The notes beneath the pieces are model-generated. The model searched no databases, had not been told where the DNA came from, and saw only the letters and a list, made by a program, of their open reading frames with translations. A program made the position numbers and the translations under genes. A DNA stretch of 64,000 nucleotides. Origin: Micromonospora peucetia. GTDB taxonomy: Bacteria; Actinomycetota; Actinomycetes; Mycobacteriales; Micromonosporaceae. The DNA lies in contig NZ_FMIC01000002.1 of NCBI RefSeq assembly GCF_900091625.1, positions 1,364,001 through 1,428,000 on the forward strand. Reading direction: 5' to 3'. This document shows, one piece after another, positions 42,906 through 51,657 of this stretch (the stretch's first letter is position 1; the number at the start of each line of letters is the position of its first letter).

Positions 42906-45900
42906 CCACGACGGCCGGGACACAGCCCACGGCGGACACCGGGCCGGTGCGACTGCCGATCACCGAATCCCAGAAGGGCCTGCTGGTCGTCAACGAACGC
43001 TCGCCCGGCCGCGCCGTCTACAACCAGCTGGTCCGGTTCGACATCGACCCGTCGATCCCCGACGAGACGATCGAACGCGCACTGGCCACGGTGGTCGCCG
43101 TCCAGCCGGCGATGCGGCAGGTCTTCGGGCTGCTCCCGGAGATGCACGCCCGGCTCACCCCGCCCCCTCGGTCGGAGGACTTCCCGCTCGACCGGGTGAC
43201 GGCCCGCAGACGCGACTTCGAGGAGGCCGTCAGCGCGGCACAGCGACGGATCGGCCGGCCCGAGTTCGACCTCGCCGACGGTCCCGCGTACCGGTTCGCC
43301 GTCGTGCGCTGCGTCGACGAGCCCCACGTGGCCGTCCTCATGTGCGACCACCACATCATCCTCGACGGCGTGTCGATGGGGCCCCTGGTGCGGGACCTGG
43401 AGGAGGCGCTGTCCGGACGCCTCGCCGGGGCGGAGATCGAGCAGCGGCGCGTCGCCCGCGAGAAGGCCTTCGGCAAGGAACTGGCGGCGCAGAACCGCAC
43501 CGCCACCTCCGACCGGGTCGTCGACCGGTCCCGGGAGTGGGCCGCCCGGCTGCGGGAGGTCCCTCCCCTGGTACTGGCCCCCATGCCCGGTCGCGCCGCG
43601 CAGACGGAGTTCACCGGCGACCGGGTCAGCTGGTACCTCAGCCAGGCCGAGACGACCGCGCTGGCGGAGACCTGCCGGCGGCTGGAGATCTCCCCGTTCG
43701 TCTTCTTCTCCGGCATCTACGGCACCGTGCTGGCCCGGCACGGCAACGTGTCCAGCGTCCTGGTCGGCAGCCCGTTCATGGCCCGCCGCACGATCGGCGC
43801 GTTCGACCTCGGCGGATTCTTCGTCAACACCCTGCCGGTCACCGTCGACGTGGAGTGGAGCCGCACCGTCGACGAGCATCTCGGCAAGGTGGTCCGGGAG
43901 TCCATCGACTTCTGCCGCGCGAACGTCGACGTCACCTTCAACCGGCTCGTCGCCGACGTACGGCCCGACCGGTCCAGCAACCGCAACCCACTGTTCTCGG
44001 CGATGCTCGCCATGCAGGACACCTTCACGCCGGAACCGGGCGGAGCCGTGCTACGGGTCCTGGAGCCCGGCAACGGCACCGCCAAGTTCGACCTCTGGCT
44101 GGGCGCCACCCCCGTCGACGGGCGGTGGCTACTCGAACTCGAGTACGACCGGCAGCTCATCGCGCCGGTCGTCGCCGACGGGCTGCTCACCTCGCTGCGC
44201 GACGCCGTACGCGGGGCGGTCCGGGACGGCTCGCGCCGGCTCGGTGACCTCTTCGCCGACGCGTCCGCCACGGCCAGCGTCCGCTCCGACGGCTGGACCA
44301 GCCCACTGACCGGTGACACGCCGTGGGACTGGGTGTCGGCGGCGGCCCGACAGCGTCCCGGAGCCCCCGCGATCGAGGACCCGACCCGACAGCTCGACTA
44401 CCGCCAGTTGCTGGCCGAGGCCGAGCGGATCAGCGCCGGGCTCGCCGCGCACGGAGTGGGCCCCCGCGCCGTGGTGGGCCTCGCCGCGACCACCCTCTGC
44501 GACACGGTGACCGCCATCCTGGCCATCCTCCGCCGGGGCGCGGCGTACCTCCCACTGGATCCGGGGCTGCCCGCCGAGCGGCTGGAGTACATGGTCCGGC
44601 GGGCCGGCTGCGAGTTCGTCGTCGGCGAGGCGCTGGTGCCCGACGTACCCACGGTCGCGGTGGCGGACCTGGCCGCCACGACGGAGCCGGTGCCCGATTC
44701 GCTGGCCGACCCCGACGCCCCGATCTACGTGATGTACACGTCGGGCTCCACCGGGCAGCCCAAGGGCGTCCAGATGGGACACCGCCCGCTGGCCAACCTC
44801 ACCGGCTGGCAGATCGCGGCCCTCGGCATGGACGCCGAGACCCGGTTCCTCCAGTACGCCCCGCTCGGTTTCGACGTCTCCTTCCAGGAGATCCTGCCGA
44901 CCCTGGCCGCCGGCGGGACGGTGGTCTCCCGCGAGCCGGCCGACCGGCGGATGTTCACCGCGGTCCTCAGCCGGATCGTCAGGACCGAGGTCACCCACGT
45001 CTACCTGCCGGTCGCGGCGCTGCGCCCCCTGGTGCAGACCGCCGCGAGTCGGGGCACCCGGTTGCCCGCGCTGCGCTACCTGTGCGTCTCCGGCGAGCAG
45101 CTCGTCGTTGACGACGAGATCCGCGACTTCTTCCTCGCCCACCCGCACTGCACCCTGGTCAACCTGTACGGCCCCACCGAGACCCACGCGGTCACGTCGC
45201 ACCGGCTGTCGTACCGGGACGCGGTGTGGCCGGCCCACGTGCCGATCGGCCAGCCCTATCCACGGGTGAGCGCGTACGTGGTGGACGCCACCGGTCACCT
45301 CGCCCCGCCCGGCGTCACCGGCGAGCTGCTGCTGGGCGGGGACTGTCCCGCCGACGGCTACATCAACGACCCGGAGATCACCGCCGAACGGTTCGTGCCC
45401 GACCGGTTCTCCGGCGTACCGGACGGGGTCATGTACCGCACCGGGGACCTCGTGGTCCGCGACGACCGGGGTGACCTGGTCTTCCTGGGCCGGATGGACA
45501 CCCAGGTCAAGATCCGGGGGTACCGGATCGAGCTGGGCGAGATCGAGGCGGTCGCCAACCAGGTCGACGGCGTCCGGCAGGCGGTCGCGGTGGTCCGGGG
45601 CGCCGGCGCCGACCGGGAACTCGGGCTGTTCGTTCGTCCCGACGCGGACTCCACCGTCGACCCGGAGCAGGTCCGCCAGCGGCTGACCACGACGCTGCCG
45701 GTCTACATGCGCCCCCTGTGGATCTTCCCGGTGGACCGGGTCCCGACCACCCCGACCGGCAAGACCGACCGCGACGCCCTGCTGCGGCTCGCCGACGAAC
45801 TGCTGGTGGAACAGCAGAGCGCGGACCCCGCCGAGGTCGCGTACGCCGACGAGCTGGAGCGTGAGCTGGCCGGGCTCTGGGGCGGGGTGCTCGACGTCGA

Positions 45901-46093
45901 GGGCATCCGGCCGGACCGCCCGCTGATCGAGTACGGCGCCCACTCGCTGAACATCTTCACCACCCTCGCCGAGGTGCAGGAACGCTACGGGGTGCCGGTG
46001 CCGCTGGTCGACTTCTTCGCCGCGCCCACCGTGGCCACCCTGGCCGGGCTCGTCCGCGCGGCGCGGGGCGGCGACCCGGCGGTGACGCCGTGA
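42902..46093 (+). CDS. NRPS module C-A-PCP
   Basis: A 1063-residue megaenzyme. The condensation domain (about 15-430) has the catalytic CDHHIILDGVSMG. The adenylation domain (about 460-960) has MYTSGSTGQPKGVQMGH, GFDVSFQEILPTLAAGG, NLYGPTETHAV, YRTGDLVVRDD, QVKIRGYRIELGEIE and TPTGKTDRDAL. The PCP (about 980-1055) has YGAHSLNIFTTLAEVQE. The hand-derived A-domain pocket is D-V-Q-Y-C-S-L-A-V-K, which has no match I know; the FDVSFQE form recalls proline/pipecolate-type domains. It has no TE or epimerase. GTG 42902 follows GGAGG at 42891. Confidence 0.92.
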   Translation: MTTTAGTQPTADTGPVRLPITESQKGLLVVNERSPGRAVYNQLVRFDIDPSIPDETIERALATVVAVQPAMRQVFGLLPEMHARLTPPPRSEDFPLDRVTARRRDFEEAVSAAQRRIGRPEFDLADGPAYRFAVVRCVDEPHVAVLMCDHHIILDGVSMGPLVRDLEEALSGRLAGAEIEQRRVAREKAFGKELAAQNRTATSDRVVDRSREWAARLREVPPLVLAPMPGRAAQTEFTGDRVSWYLSQAETTALAETCRRLEISPFVFFSGIYGTVLARHGNVSSVLVGSPFMARRTIGAFDLGGFFVNTLPVTVDVEWSRTVDEHLGKVVRESIDFCRANVDVTFNRLVADVRPDRSSNRNPLFSAMLAMQDTFTPEPGGAVLRVLEPGNGTAKFDLWLGATPVDGRWLLELEYDRQLIAPVVADGLLTSLRDAVRGAVRDGSRRLGDLFADASATASVRSDGWTSPLTGDTPWDWVSAAARQRPGAPAIEDPTRQLDYRQLLAEAERISAGLAAHGVGPRAVVGLAATTLCDTVTAILAILRRGAAYLPLDPGLPAERLEYMVRRAGCEFVVGEALVPDVPTVAVADLAATTEPVPDSLADPDAPIYVMYTSGSTGQPKGVQMGHRPLANLTGWQIAALGMDAETRFLQYAPLGFDVSFQEILPTLAAGGTVVSREPADRRMFTAVLSRIVRTEVTHVYLPVAALRPLVQTAASRGTRLPALRYLCVSGEQLVVDDEIRDFFLAHPHCTLVNLYGPTETHAVTSHRLSYRDAVWPAHVPIGQPYPRVSAYVVDATGHLAPPGVTGELLLGGDCPADGYINDPEITAERFVPDRFSGVPDGVMYRTGDLVVRDDRGDLVFLGRMDTQVKIRGYRIELGEIEAVANQVDGVRQAVAVVRGAGADRELGLFVRPDADSTVDPEQVRQRLTTTLPVYMRPLWIFPVDRVPTTPTGKTDRDALLRLADELLVEQQSADPAEVAYADELERELAGLWGGVLDVEGIRPDRPLIEYGAHSLNIFTTLAEVQERYGVPVPLVDFFAAPTVATLAGLVRAARGGDPAVTP

Positions 46094-46815
46094 CGACCAG
46101 GCTGCCCGGCCGGCTGGTCCCCCTGCTACGGCGGGGCGTCCGCCCGGCGTGCGTGCTGCTGCCGGGGGCCGGCGGCGGCCTGCACCCCTACCTGCGGCTC
46201 GCCGCGGCGATCGGAAAGACCCACAACGTCGCGGCGGTACGCGCGGCCGGCCTGCTGCCCGACGAGGAACCGGAACTCAGCATCGCCGAGATGGCCGACG
46301 CGGCGCTGCGGGCGCTGGACGAGGACGGCACGGTCCCGGCGGCCGTTCTCGGCTGGTCCCTCGGCGGCTCGGTCGCCTGGGAGCTGTGCGTCCGGCTGGC
46401 CGAGCGGGGGCACCTGCCCGACCTGGTGCTGGTGGACGCGTCGCCGCTGCCGCGCCGCGCCACCGCCGACGAGGACGCCCGGGTACGCGAGACCGTGGTC
46501 GGAATGCTCGGGCCGCGCCCCGACCCGGCGACCGTCGAGCGGGTCCGACGGGTCTTCGACACCCAGGTCGCCGCCTTCGCCGACTACCGGGCCGACCGGC
46601 CCTACGCCGGCCGGGTGCTGATGCTGACGTGCACCGACGAGGAGTTCGAGTTCCGGGCCGAGGCCTCGACCCGGTGGCGGGAACTCGCACCGGACCTGCG
46701 CGCCGGGCGGCTCGACGCGGGCCACTTCGACGTCTTCGATCCCGACCGCCTGCCGCAGCTGGTCGACGAGGTGACGCCGTTCCTCGGCCGGGCCTCGGGG
46801 GCGGTGCTCCGATGA
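46090..46815 (+). CDS. type II thioesterase
   Basis: A 241-residue alpha/beta-hydrolase. The N-terminal strand is ACVLLPGAGGGLHPYLRLAAAIG, the nucleophile elbow is GWSLGGSVAWELCVRL, and the late His is in LDAGHFDVF. It is closest in build to external thioesterases of NRPS clusters, which clear misloaded or stalled carrier proteins. It overlaps the NRPS stop (GTGA). Confidence 0.82.
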   Translation: MTTRLPGRLVPLLRRGVRPACVLLPGAGGGLHPYLRLAAAIGKTHNVAAVRAAGLLPDEEPELSIAEMADAALRALDEDGTVPAAVLGWSLGGSVAWELCVRLAERGHLPDLVLVDASPLPRRATADEDARVRETVVGMLGPRPDPATVERVRRVFDTQVAAFADYRADRPYAGRVLMLTCTDEEFEFRAEASTRWRELAPDLRAGRLDAGHFDVFDPDRLPQLVDEVTPFLGRASGAVLR

Positions 46816-47552
46816 GCCCGCTCGCGGTGGTCAGCGGCGGCACCCGGGGCATCGGGCTCACCTTCAGCCGCCGGCTGGTGAAGCTGGGGCACCGGGTGGT
46901 CGCGCCGTACCGGGGTGACGCCGGCGCGGCGGCGTCGGCGGCGGCCGAGCTGGGCGAGGCGTTCCACCCGGTCCGGCTCGACGTGGGCGACGCCGACGCG
47001 GTCGGCGCCACCGTGCGGACGGTCCTCGCGGAGCACGGCCCGCCGACCGTGCTGGTCAACAACGCGGGCATCAACATCGACCGGCCGTTCCTGGAGATGT
47101 CGACCGAGGACTGGCGGCGGGTGCTGGACACCAACCTCTCCGGCGTCTTCCACCTGACCCGGGGGTTCGCGCCGGCGATGCTGGCGGCCGACCGCGACGG
47201 CGTGATCGTCAACGTTGGCGCCACCACCGGCATCCGTCCCCGCCGCAACGGCGTGAACTACTGCGCCAGCAAGGCCGGCCTGCTCCAGCTCACCAAGTGC
47301 CTGGCGCTGGAACTGGCGCCCCGGATCAGGGTCAACTGCCTGATCCCGGGCATGACCGAGACCGACGAGCTGGTCACCCGGTTCCGGCTGGACGACCCGG
47401 CCGCCCGGGCGGCGGTGGTCGCGGAGATCCCCCGCGGCCGGATCGGCACCACCGACGAGATCGCCGACGCCCTGGAGTTCCTCGTCGGGCCGGCGAGCGG
47501 ATATCTGACCGGGCAGAAGCTGATCGTGGACGGTGGGCAGTTCATGTGGTGA
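46812..47552 (+). CDS. short-chain dehydrogenase/reductase (FabG-like)
   Basis: A 246-residue classical SDR. The cofactor motif is SGGTRGIGLTFSRRL (TGxxxGIG with Ser for Thr at the first place), NNAG at about residue 82, catalytic Ser in the strand VNVGATTGIR region and YxxxK in NYCASKAGLLQL. The C-terminus GQKLIVDGGQFMW is FabG-like. It presumably reduces a ketone or aldehyde of a biosynthetic intermediate, possibly carrier-bound; its neighbour makes or consumes an aldehyde. The ATG overlaps the thioesterase stop. The catalytic Ser is not unambiguous by eye (ATTG in place of SS). Confidence 0.85.
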   Translation: MSPLAVVSGGTRGIGLTFSRRLVKLGHRVVAPYRGDAGAAASAAAELGEAFHPVRLDVGDADAVGATVRTVLAEHGPPTVLVNNAGINIDRPFLEMSTEDWRRVLDTNLSGVFHLTRGFAPAMLAADRDGVIVNVGATTGIRPRRNGVNYCASKAGLLQLTKCLALELAPRIRVNCLIPGMTETDELVTRFRLDDPAARAAVVAEIPRGRIGTTDEIADALEFLVGPASGYLTGQKLIVDGGQFMW

Positions 47553-48829
47553 CCGATCTGGACGAGATCCTGGACGACGCGACGCGGGCCCGGGCCGAGC
47601 TGCCCCCGCCCGGCGACGGACGCTACGACCGGTACTGCGCGGCGCTCGCCGACCGGCTCACCTCCGGCTGGGCCGACGTCCTGGCGGCCAACGCCACCGA
47701 CGTGGCCCGGGGCACCGAGGCCGGCCTCGGCCCCGAGCTCGTCGACCGCCTGGTGCTCGGCAAACGCCACCTCGACGCGCTGGTCGACCTGATCGCGCGG
47801 ACCCGTGCGGCGCTGCCGGCGGTGACCGCCCCGACCGGTGGGCACCACGCCGGCAACGGCGCGTTGGTACGCCGGGTGCCCAAGCCGCTCGGCGTACTCC
47901 TGATGATCTTCGAGGCGCGGCCGACGGTGACGGTGGAGGGCGCCCTGCTGCCCGTGGCAGTCGGCAACGTCGCCGTCCTGCGCGGCGGTGCGGAGATCGC
48001 GGCCACCAACCGGGCCCTCGCCGTCGTCATCGGGCGGGCGCTGGACGACGCCGGGCTGCCCGCCGGCACGGTGCGGATCGTCACCGACCCCGACCGCCGG
48101 CTGGTGCGGGCCCTGCTGAAACGGCACGACGCGGTCGACGTGCTGATCCCCCGGGGCAGCCCGTCGCTCATCGACTACTGCCTGACCAGCTCCACCATCC
48201 CGGTCATCGCCAGCGGCGGCGGGGTCAACCACCTCTACGTCGACCGCAGCGCCGACCTGGAACTGGCCGCCCGGATCGCCCTCGACAGCAAGCTGGGCGA
48301 GCCCACCGCCTGCAACACGCTGGAACTGGTGCTGGCCCACGCCGACGTGGCCGAGGAGCTGACCCGGGCCCTGCTGCGGGTCGGCGCCGGGCAGGCCGAG
48401 CCGTGGCTGCTGCGGGTCGACCCCCGGCTGACCGCCGCCGCACCCGCCGGGGCGCCGGTGGTCGAGCTGACCACCGCCGACGACGGCCGGGAGTTCCTGG
48501 AACGGGCGGTCGGCATCCGCCCCGTCGCCGGTCTCGACGAGGCGGTCACCCACATCCGCCGCTTCGGTTCCGGGCACACCGAGGGCGTGGTGGCCACCGA
48601 TCCGGCCGTGGTGGACGCGTTCCTGGCCCGGGTGGACGCCGCCGCGCTGGTGGTCAACGGCTCCCTGCGCCTGCACGACGGTCCGACCATGGGGCTGGGA
48701 CCGGAGCTGTCCATCAGCACGGGTCGGCTGCACGTGCGCGGGCCCGTCGACCTGTCCGCCCTGCTGACCTGGAGCTGGGTCGTGGACGCCGGGGGCCGGC
48801 TGCGCGGCGACGGGACGGAGGCGGCATGA
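47549..48829 (+). CDS. gamma-glutamyl phosphate reductase-like (ProA family) enzyme
   Basis: A 426-residue aldehyde-dehydrogenase-superfamily enzyme of the ProA branch. Visible are VRRVPKPLGVLLMIFEARPTV, VLIPRGSPSLIDYC, the catalytic Cys in GEPTACNTLEL, and FGSGHTEGVVATD near the C-terminus with LRLHDGPTMGLGPELSIST. ProA reduces an acyl phosphate to an aldehyde. No glutamate kinase (ProB) is in the window and the gene is followed by a carrier protein, so it may act on a cluster-specific acyl phosphate or directly on a carrier thioester. It overlaps both neighbours by 4 bp. Confidence 0.88.
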   Translation: MTDLDEILDDATRARAELPPPGDGRYDRYCAALADRLTSGWADVLAANATDVARGTEAGLGPELVDRLVLGKRHLDALVDLIARTRAALPAVTAPTGGHHAGNGALVRRVPKPLGVLLMIFEARPTVTVEGALLPVAVGNVAVLRGGAEIAATNRALAVVIGRALDDAGLPAGTVRIVTDPDRRLVRALLKRHDAVDVLIPRGSPSLIDYCLTSSTIPVIASGGGVNHLYVDRSADLELAARIALDSKLGEPTACNTLELVLAHADVAEELTRALLRVGAGQAEPWLLRVDPRLTAAAPAGAPVVELTTADDGREFLERAVGIRPVAGLDEAVTHIRRFGSGHTEGVVATDPAVVDAFLARVDAAALVVNGSLRLHDGPTMGLGPELSISTGRLHVRGPVDLSALLTWSWVVDAGGRLRGDGTEAA

Positions 48830-49095
48830 CGGACCGGTCCCTGATCAACGAGGCCGTCAAACGGCTGGTCGTACGCGAGTCCCGGCTCGCCGTCGACCCC
48901 GGCACGGTCGACGACCACGAGCCACTCAACGGCGACCTGCTGAGGGTCAACTCGCTCGGCTTCCTCGGCATGCTCGTCCGGCTCGAGGACGAACTCGACG
49001 TGACACTGCCCGACGACATCTTCGCCGGGCGGGTCTTCACGACCGTCGCCGACCTGGTCGACGTCGTCGCGGACGTGGTGAAGGAGGAGGCGTGA
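48826..49095 (+). CDS. discrete acyl carrier protein (CP2)
   Basis: An 89-residue carrier. The attachment Ser is in LLRVNSLGFLGMLVRLED, with Asn replacing the usual Asp before Ser. Helix 3 and the C-terminus (IFAGRVFTTVADLVDVVADV) are normal. It is placed between the ProA-like reductase and the TrpB2-like PLP enzyme, so its cargo is likely handled by them. ATGA overlap upstream and GTGA overlap downstream. Confidence 0.82.
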   Translation: MTDRSLINEAVKRLVVRESRLAVDPGTVDDHEPLNGDLLRVNSLGFLGMLVRLEDELDVTLPDDIFAGRVFTTVADLVDVVADVVKEEA

Positions 49096-50423
49096 CCGAG
49101 ACACCCCGAGCCTGGCGCAGCGTCCTGCCGCACCTCGGTTACGAGCTGCCCACGGATCTGACCCCGGAGGACAGCGGCGGACCGGTGACCGCGACCCTGC
49201 CCCTGGAGCTGATCCGGCAGAGCATCTCCAGCCGGGAGTTCTGGCCGATCCCCGAGCCGGTGGCGGAGCGCTACCGGGCCTACCGGCCGGCGCCGCTGTG
49301 GCGGGCCCGACGCTTCGAGGCGGAGATCGGGGCCACCGTCCCGGTCTACGTCAAGTACGAGGGCGGGAACATCTCCGGCAGCCACAAGTTCAACACCGCG
49401 CTGGCACAGGCCCACTACTACCATCGCGCGGGCTTCCGGGAGCTGGTCACCGGCACCGGTGCCGGGCAGTGGGGCAGCGCCCTCGCCGCCGCCTGCGCCG
49501 CGTTCGGCATGGCCTGCACCGTCTTCATGGTCGACGGGAGCCTGCGCGACAAGCCGTACCGGGGCAGCCTGATGCGGCTCTACGGCGCCGAACTGCACGC
49601 CAGTCCCAGCCCGCTGACCGGGGTGGGACGTGCCGCGGCCGAGCATCCGGGGCAGGGCAACAGCCTCGCGCTGGCCATCGGTGAGGCCGTCGAGTACGCC
49701 CGGGCGGACCCGAAGCGGGCGTTCTGCATCGGCAGCGGCGAGACGTACAGCATCCTGCACCAGTCGGTGATCGGCCTGGAGGCGATCGACCAGCTCGCCG
49801 CCCTCGACGCCACCGTGGACGCGGTGATCGGCTGCGTGGGCGCCGGCAGCAACTTCGGCGGGCTGGCCCTGCCGTTCTTCGCCGCCGACTCAGCCGGCGA
49901 GCGGGAGGTTCCCGCCGACCTGATCGCGGTCGAGTCCAGCACCACCCCGAAGCTCACCCGGGGGGTGTACGCCTACGACCACACCGACTCCACCGGCACC
50001 GGCCCGATGGAGGCGATGTACACGATCGGCAGCGGGTACGCGATCCCCGCGTCGCACTCGGCCGGGCTGCGCTTCCACGGCGCGGCGAAGCTGATCTCCG
50101 CCATGCGGCACCGGGACCAGATCTCGGCGCTGGCGGTGGGCCAGCGGGAGGCGCTGACCGCCGGCCGGACGTTCGCCCTGACCGAGCTGGTGCTGCCCGC
50201 GCCGGAGTCGGGTCACGCGCTGGCCGCCGCCGCCCGGGTGGCGGCCGGGCGCGAACCGGGACACCCGGCGCGGCACGGGGTGCTGGTCTGCGTCAGCGGG
50301 CACGGCCTGCTCGACCTGGCCGCGTACGACAAACTCCTCGCCGGTCTGCCCGAGGACCGGCCGGCCGACGAGGACGCGTTGCGGACGGCGACGGCGTCGC
50401 TCCGCGCGGTCCACCCGATGTGA
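49092..50423 (+). CDS. TrpB2-like PLP-dependent enzyme (fold type II)
   Basis: A 443-residue enzyme of the tryptophan synthase beta-2 family. It shows YRPAPLWRARRFEAEIG (GRPTPL-like), the PLP Lys in NISGSHKFNTALAQA, TGTGAGQWGSALAAACAAFG, and the phosphate-binding loop IGCVGAGSNFGG. A tandem trpA is absent, and its place inside a carrier-protein operon argues against tryptophan supply. Family chemistry is beta-replacement or beta-elimination on Ser/Thr-like amino acids, so it probably builds a non-proteinogenic amino acid for the cluster. GTG 49092 follows AAGGAGGAGG. Confidence 0.85.
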   Translation: MTETPRAWRSVLPHLGYELPTDLTPEDSGGPVTATLPLELIRQSISSREFWPIPEPVAERYRAYRPAPLWRARRFEAEIGATVPVYVKYEGGNISGSHKFNTALAQAHYYHRAGFRELVTGTGAGQWGSALAAACAAFGMACTVFMVDGSLRDKPYRGSLMRLYGAELHASPSPLTGVGRAAAEHPGQGNSLALAIGEAVEYARADPKRAFCIGSGETYSILHQSVIGLEAIDQLAALDATVDAVIGCVGAGSNFGGLALPFFAADSAGEREVPADLIAVESSTTPKLTRGVYAYDHTDSTGTGPMEAMYTIGSGYAIPASHSAGLRFHGAAKLISAMRHRDQISALAVGQREALTAGRTFALTELVLPAPESGHALAAAARVAAGREPGHPARHGVLVCVSGHGLLDLAAYDKLLAGLPEDRPADEDALRTATASLRAVHPM

Positions 50424-50433
50424 AGGGCCTGAC

Positions 50434-51657
50434 ATGGTCGTTGTGCCTGCGGTGCCGACGCGCAGCCGGGAGTGGACGCCGGTGCTGACCGGTCTCCGCG
50501 CCGACCTGCTGGACTGCGTCCAGGTGAACCTGGCCGCGCTGGCCGACCGGGCCTACCGGCCCGGCGCGCACCTGGCGCTCGGCGCCACCCTGCGGTTCCA
50601 CACCGCCGAGGGGCCCGCCGGGGCTCCGGCGGTGACCGCGTCGGTCGACCAGCGCCTGGCCGAGGCGGCCGACCTGCTCGGCCTGCGGGTCACCCGACGC
50701 TGGGACGACGTCTCCGGCGCGCGGCTGCGCGAGCTGCTCGCGGAGCACTCGCCGCTCTACGTGGTCGCCGACACGTTCACCATGAGCTGGCTGCCGTACG
50801 CCGGCAACCAGCACATGGAGCACAGCTTCCTGCTGGTCGACGCCGGTGAGCACTGCGTCGTGGCCGACGGCTACCACAACTCCACCCAGTGGGGCGACGC
50901 GCGACCGGGGGTGTGGCGGATGTCGGCTGCCGACTTCGACGCGGCGGTGCCCCACGCGACCGCGATGACCATCGCCGCCGAGGGCGCCCCGGTGCTCGAC
51001 CGGGCTGCGGTCCTGCGGGACAACGCCGCCGCGCTGCGCGCCGGAGCCGATCGGATCGAGGGCTACCTGACGGCGGTCCGGCAGCGGGCCGGCGAACCGG
51101 AGGCGGCGGCCCAACTGGTGCTCGACGTGTGGCTGCTCGGCCGGTCCCGGGCCCTGCACGCCGCCTGGCTGGCGGGCGAGGCGGACGCCGCCGACGCGGC
51201 GCGGGAGGCCGCCGACCGCGCCGACGCCTGGCTCGCCCTGGCCGGTCAGAGTTACGTGGCGATGCGCCGGGTCCGCCGGGGCGGCGTCTTCCCCGCTCCC
51301 GTCCTCGACCAGCTCACCGGCCTGCTGCGCGGCGAGGTGGCCCTCGCCGGAGCCGGGTCGGAGCCGCCGCACGGCGGGCCGGTGGCCGACCCGGACCGGA
51401 TCCGCGCGGTGCTGGCCGACGAGGTGCGCGCCGTCCTCGGAGTCGGCCCGGAGGTGCCGGTCGACCAGCGTCCACTGCGGACGCTGCCCGGTTTCAACTC
51501 GTTCCGGCTGGTCGAGGTGATCGAGCGGGCGGAGGCCCGGTTGGGGGTGGAACTGGAGCCGGACGATCTCACCGGGCCCGCGCTGCACGACCTCGACTCG
51601 CTGGGCGCCGTGTTCGACCGGGCCCGGCCGGCGACGCAGGGGGTGTCGGGCCGGTGA
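50434..51657 (+). CDS. BtrH-type acyltransferase fused to a carrier protein (CP3)
   Basis: A 407-residue two-domain protein. Residues 1-310 or so resemble the BtrH N-terminal (peptidase-C39-like) family: candidate nucleophile Cys in LLDCVQVNLAALADR and candidate His in NQHMEHSFLLVD, followed by DGYHNSTQWG. Residues 330-400 are a carrier domain with LPGFNSFRLVEVIERAE, where the Ser is kept and Asn replaces Asp. In butirosin synthesis BtrH moves a gamma-Glu-AHBA acyl group from the carrier BtrI to the aminoglycoside; here the acyltransferase would carry its own donor or acceptor carrier. I know of no described example of this fusion. Confidence 0.72.
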   Translation: MVVVPAVPTRSREWTPVLTGLRADLLDCVQVNLAALADRAYRPGAHLALGATLRFHTAEGPAGAPAVTASVDQRLAEAADLLGLRVTRRWDDVSGARLRELLAEHSPLYVVADTFTMSWLPYAGNQHMEHSFLLVDAGEHCVVADGYHNSTQWGDARPGVWRMSAADFDAAVPHATAMTIAAEGAPVLDRAAVLRDNAAALRAGADRIEGYLTAVRQRAGEPEAAAQLVLDVWLLGRSRALHAAWLAGEADAADAAREAADRADAWLALAGQSYVAMRRVRRGGVFPAPVLDQLTGLLRGEVALAGAGSEPPHGGPVADPDRIRAVLADEVRAVLGVGPEVPVDQRPLRTLPGFNSFRLVEVIERAEARLGVELEPDDLTGPALHDLDSLGAVFDRARPATQGVSGR

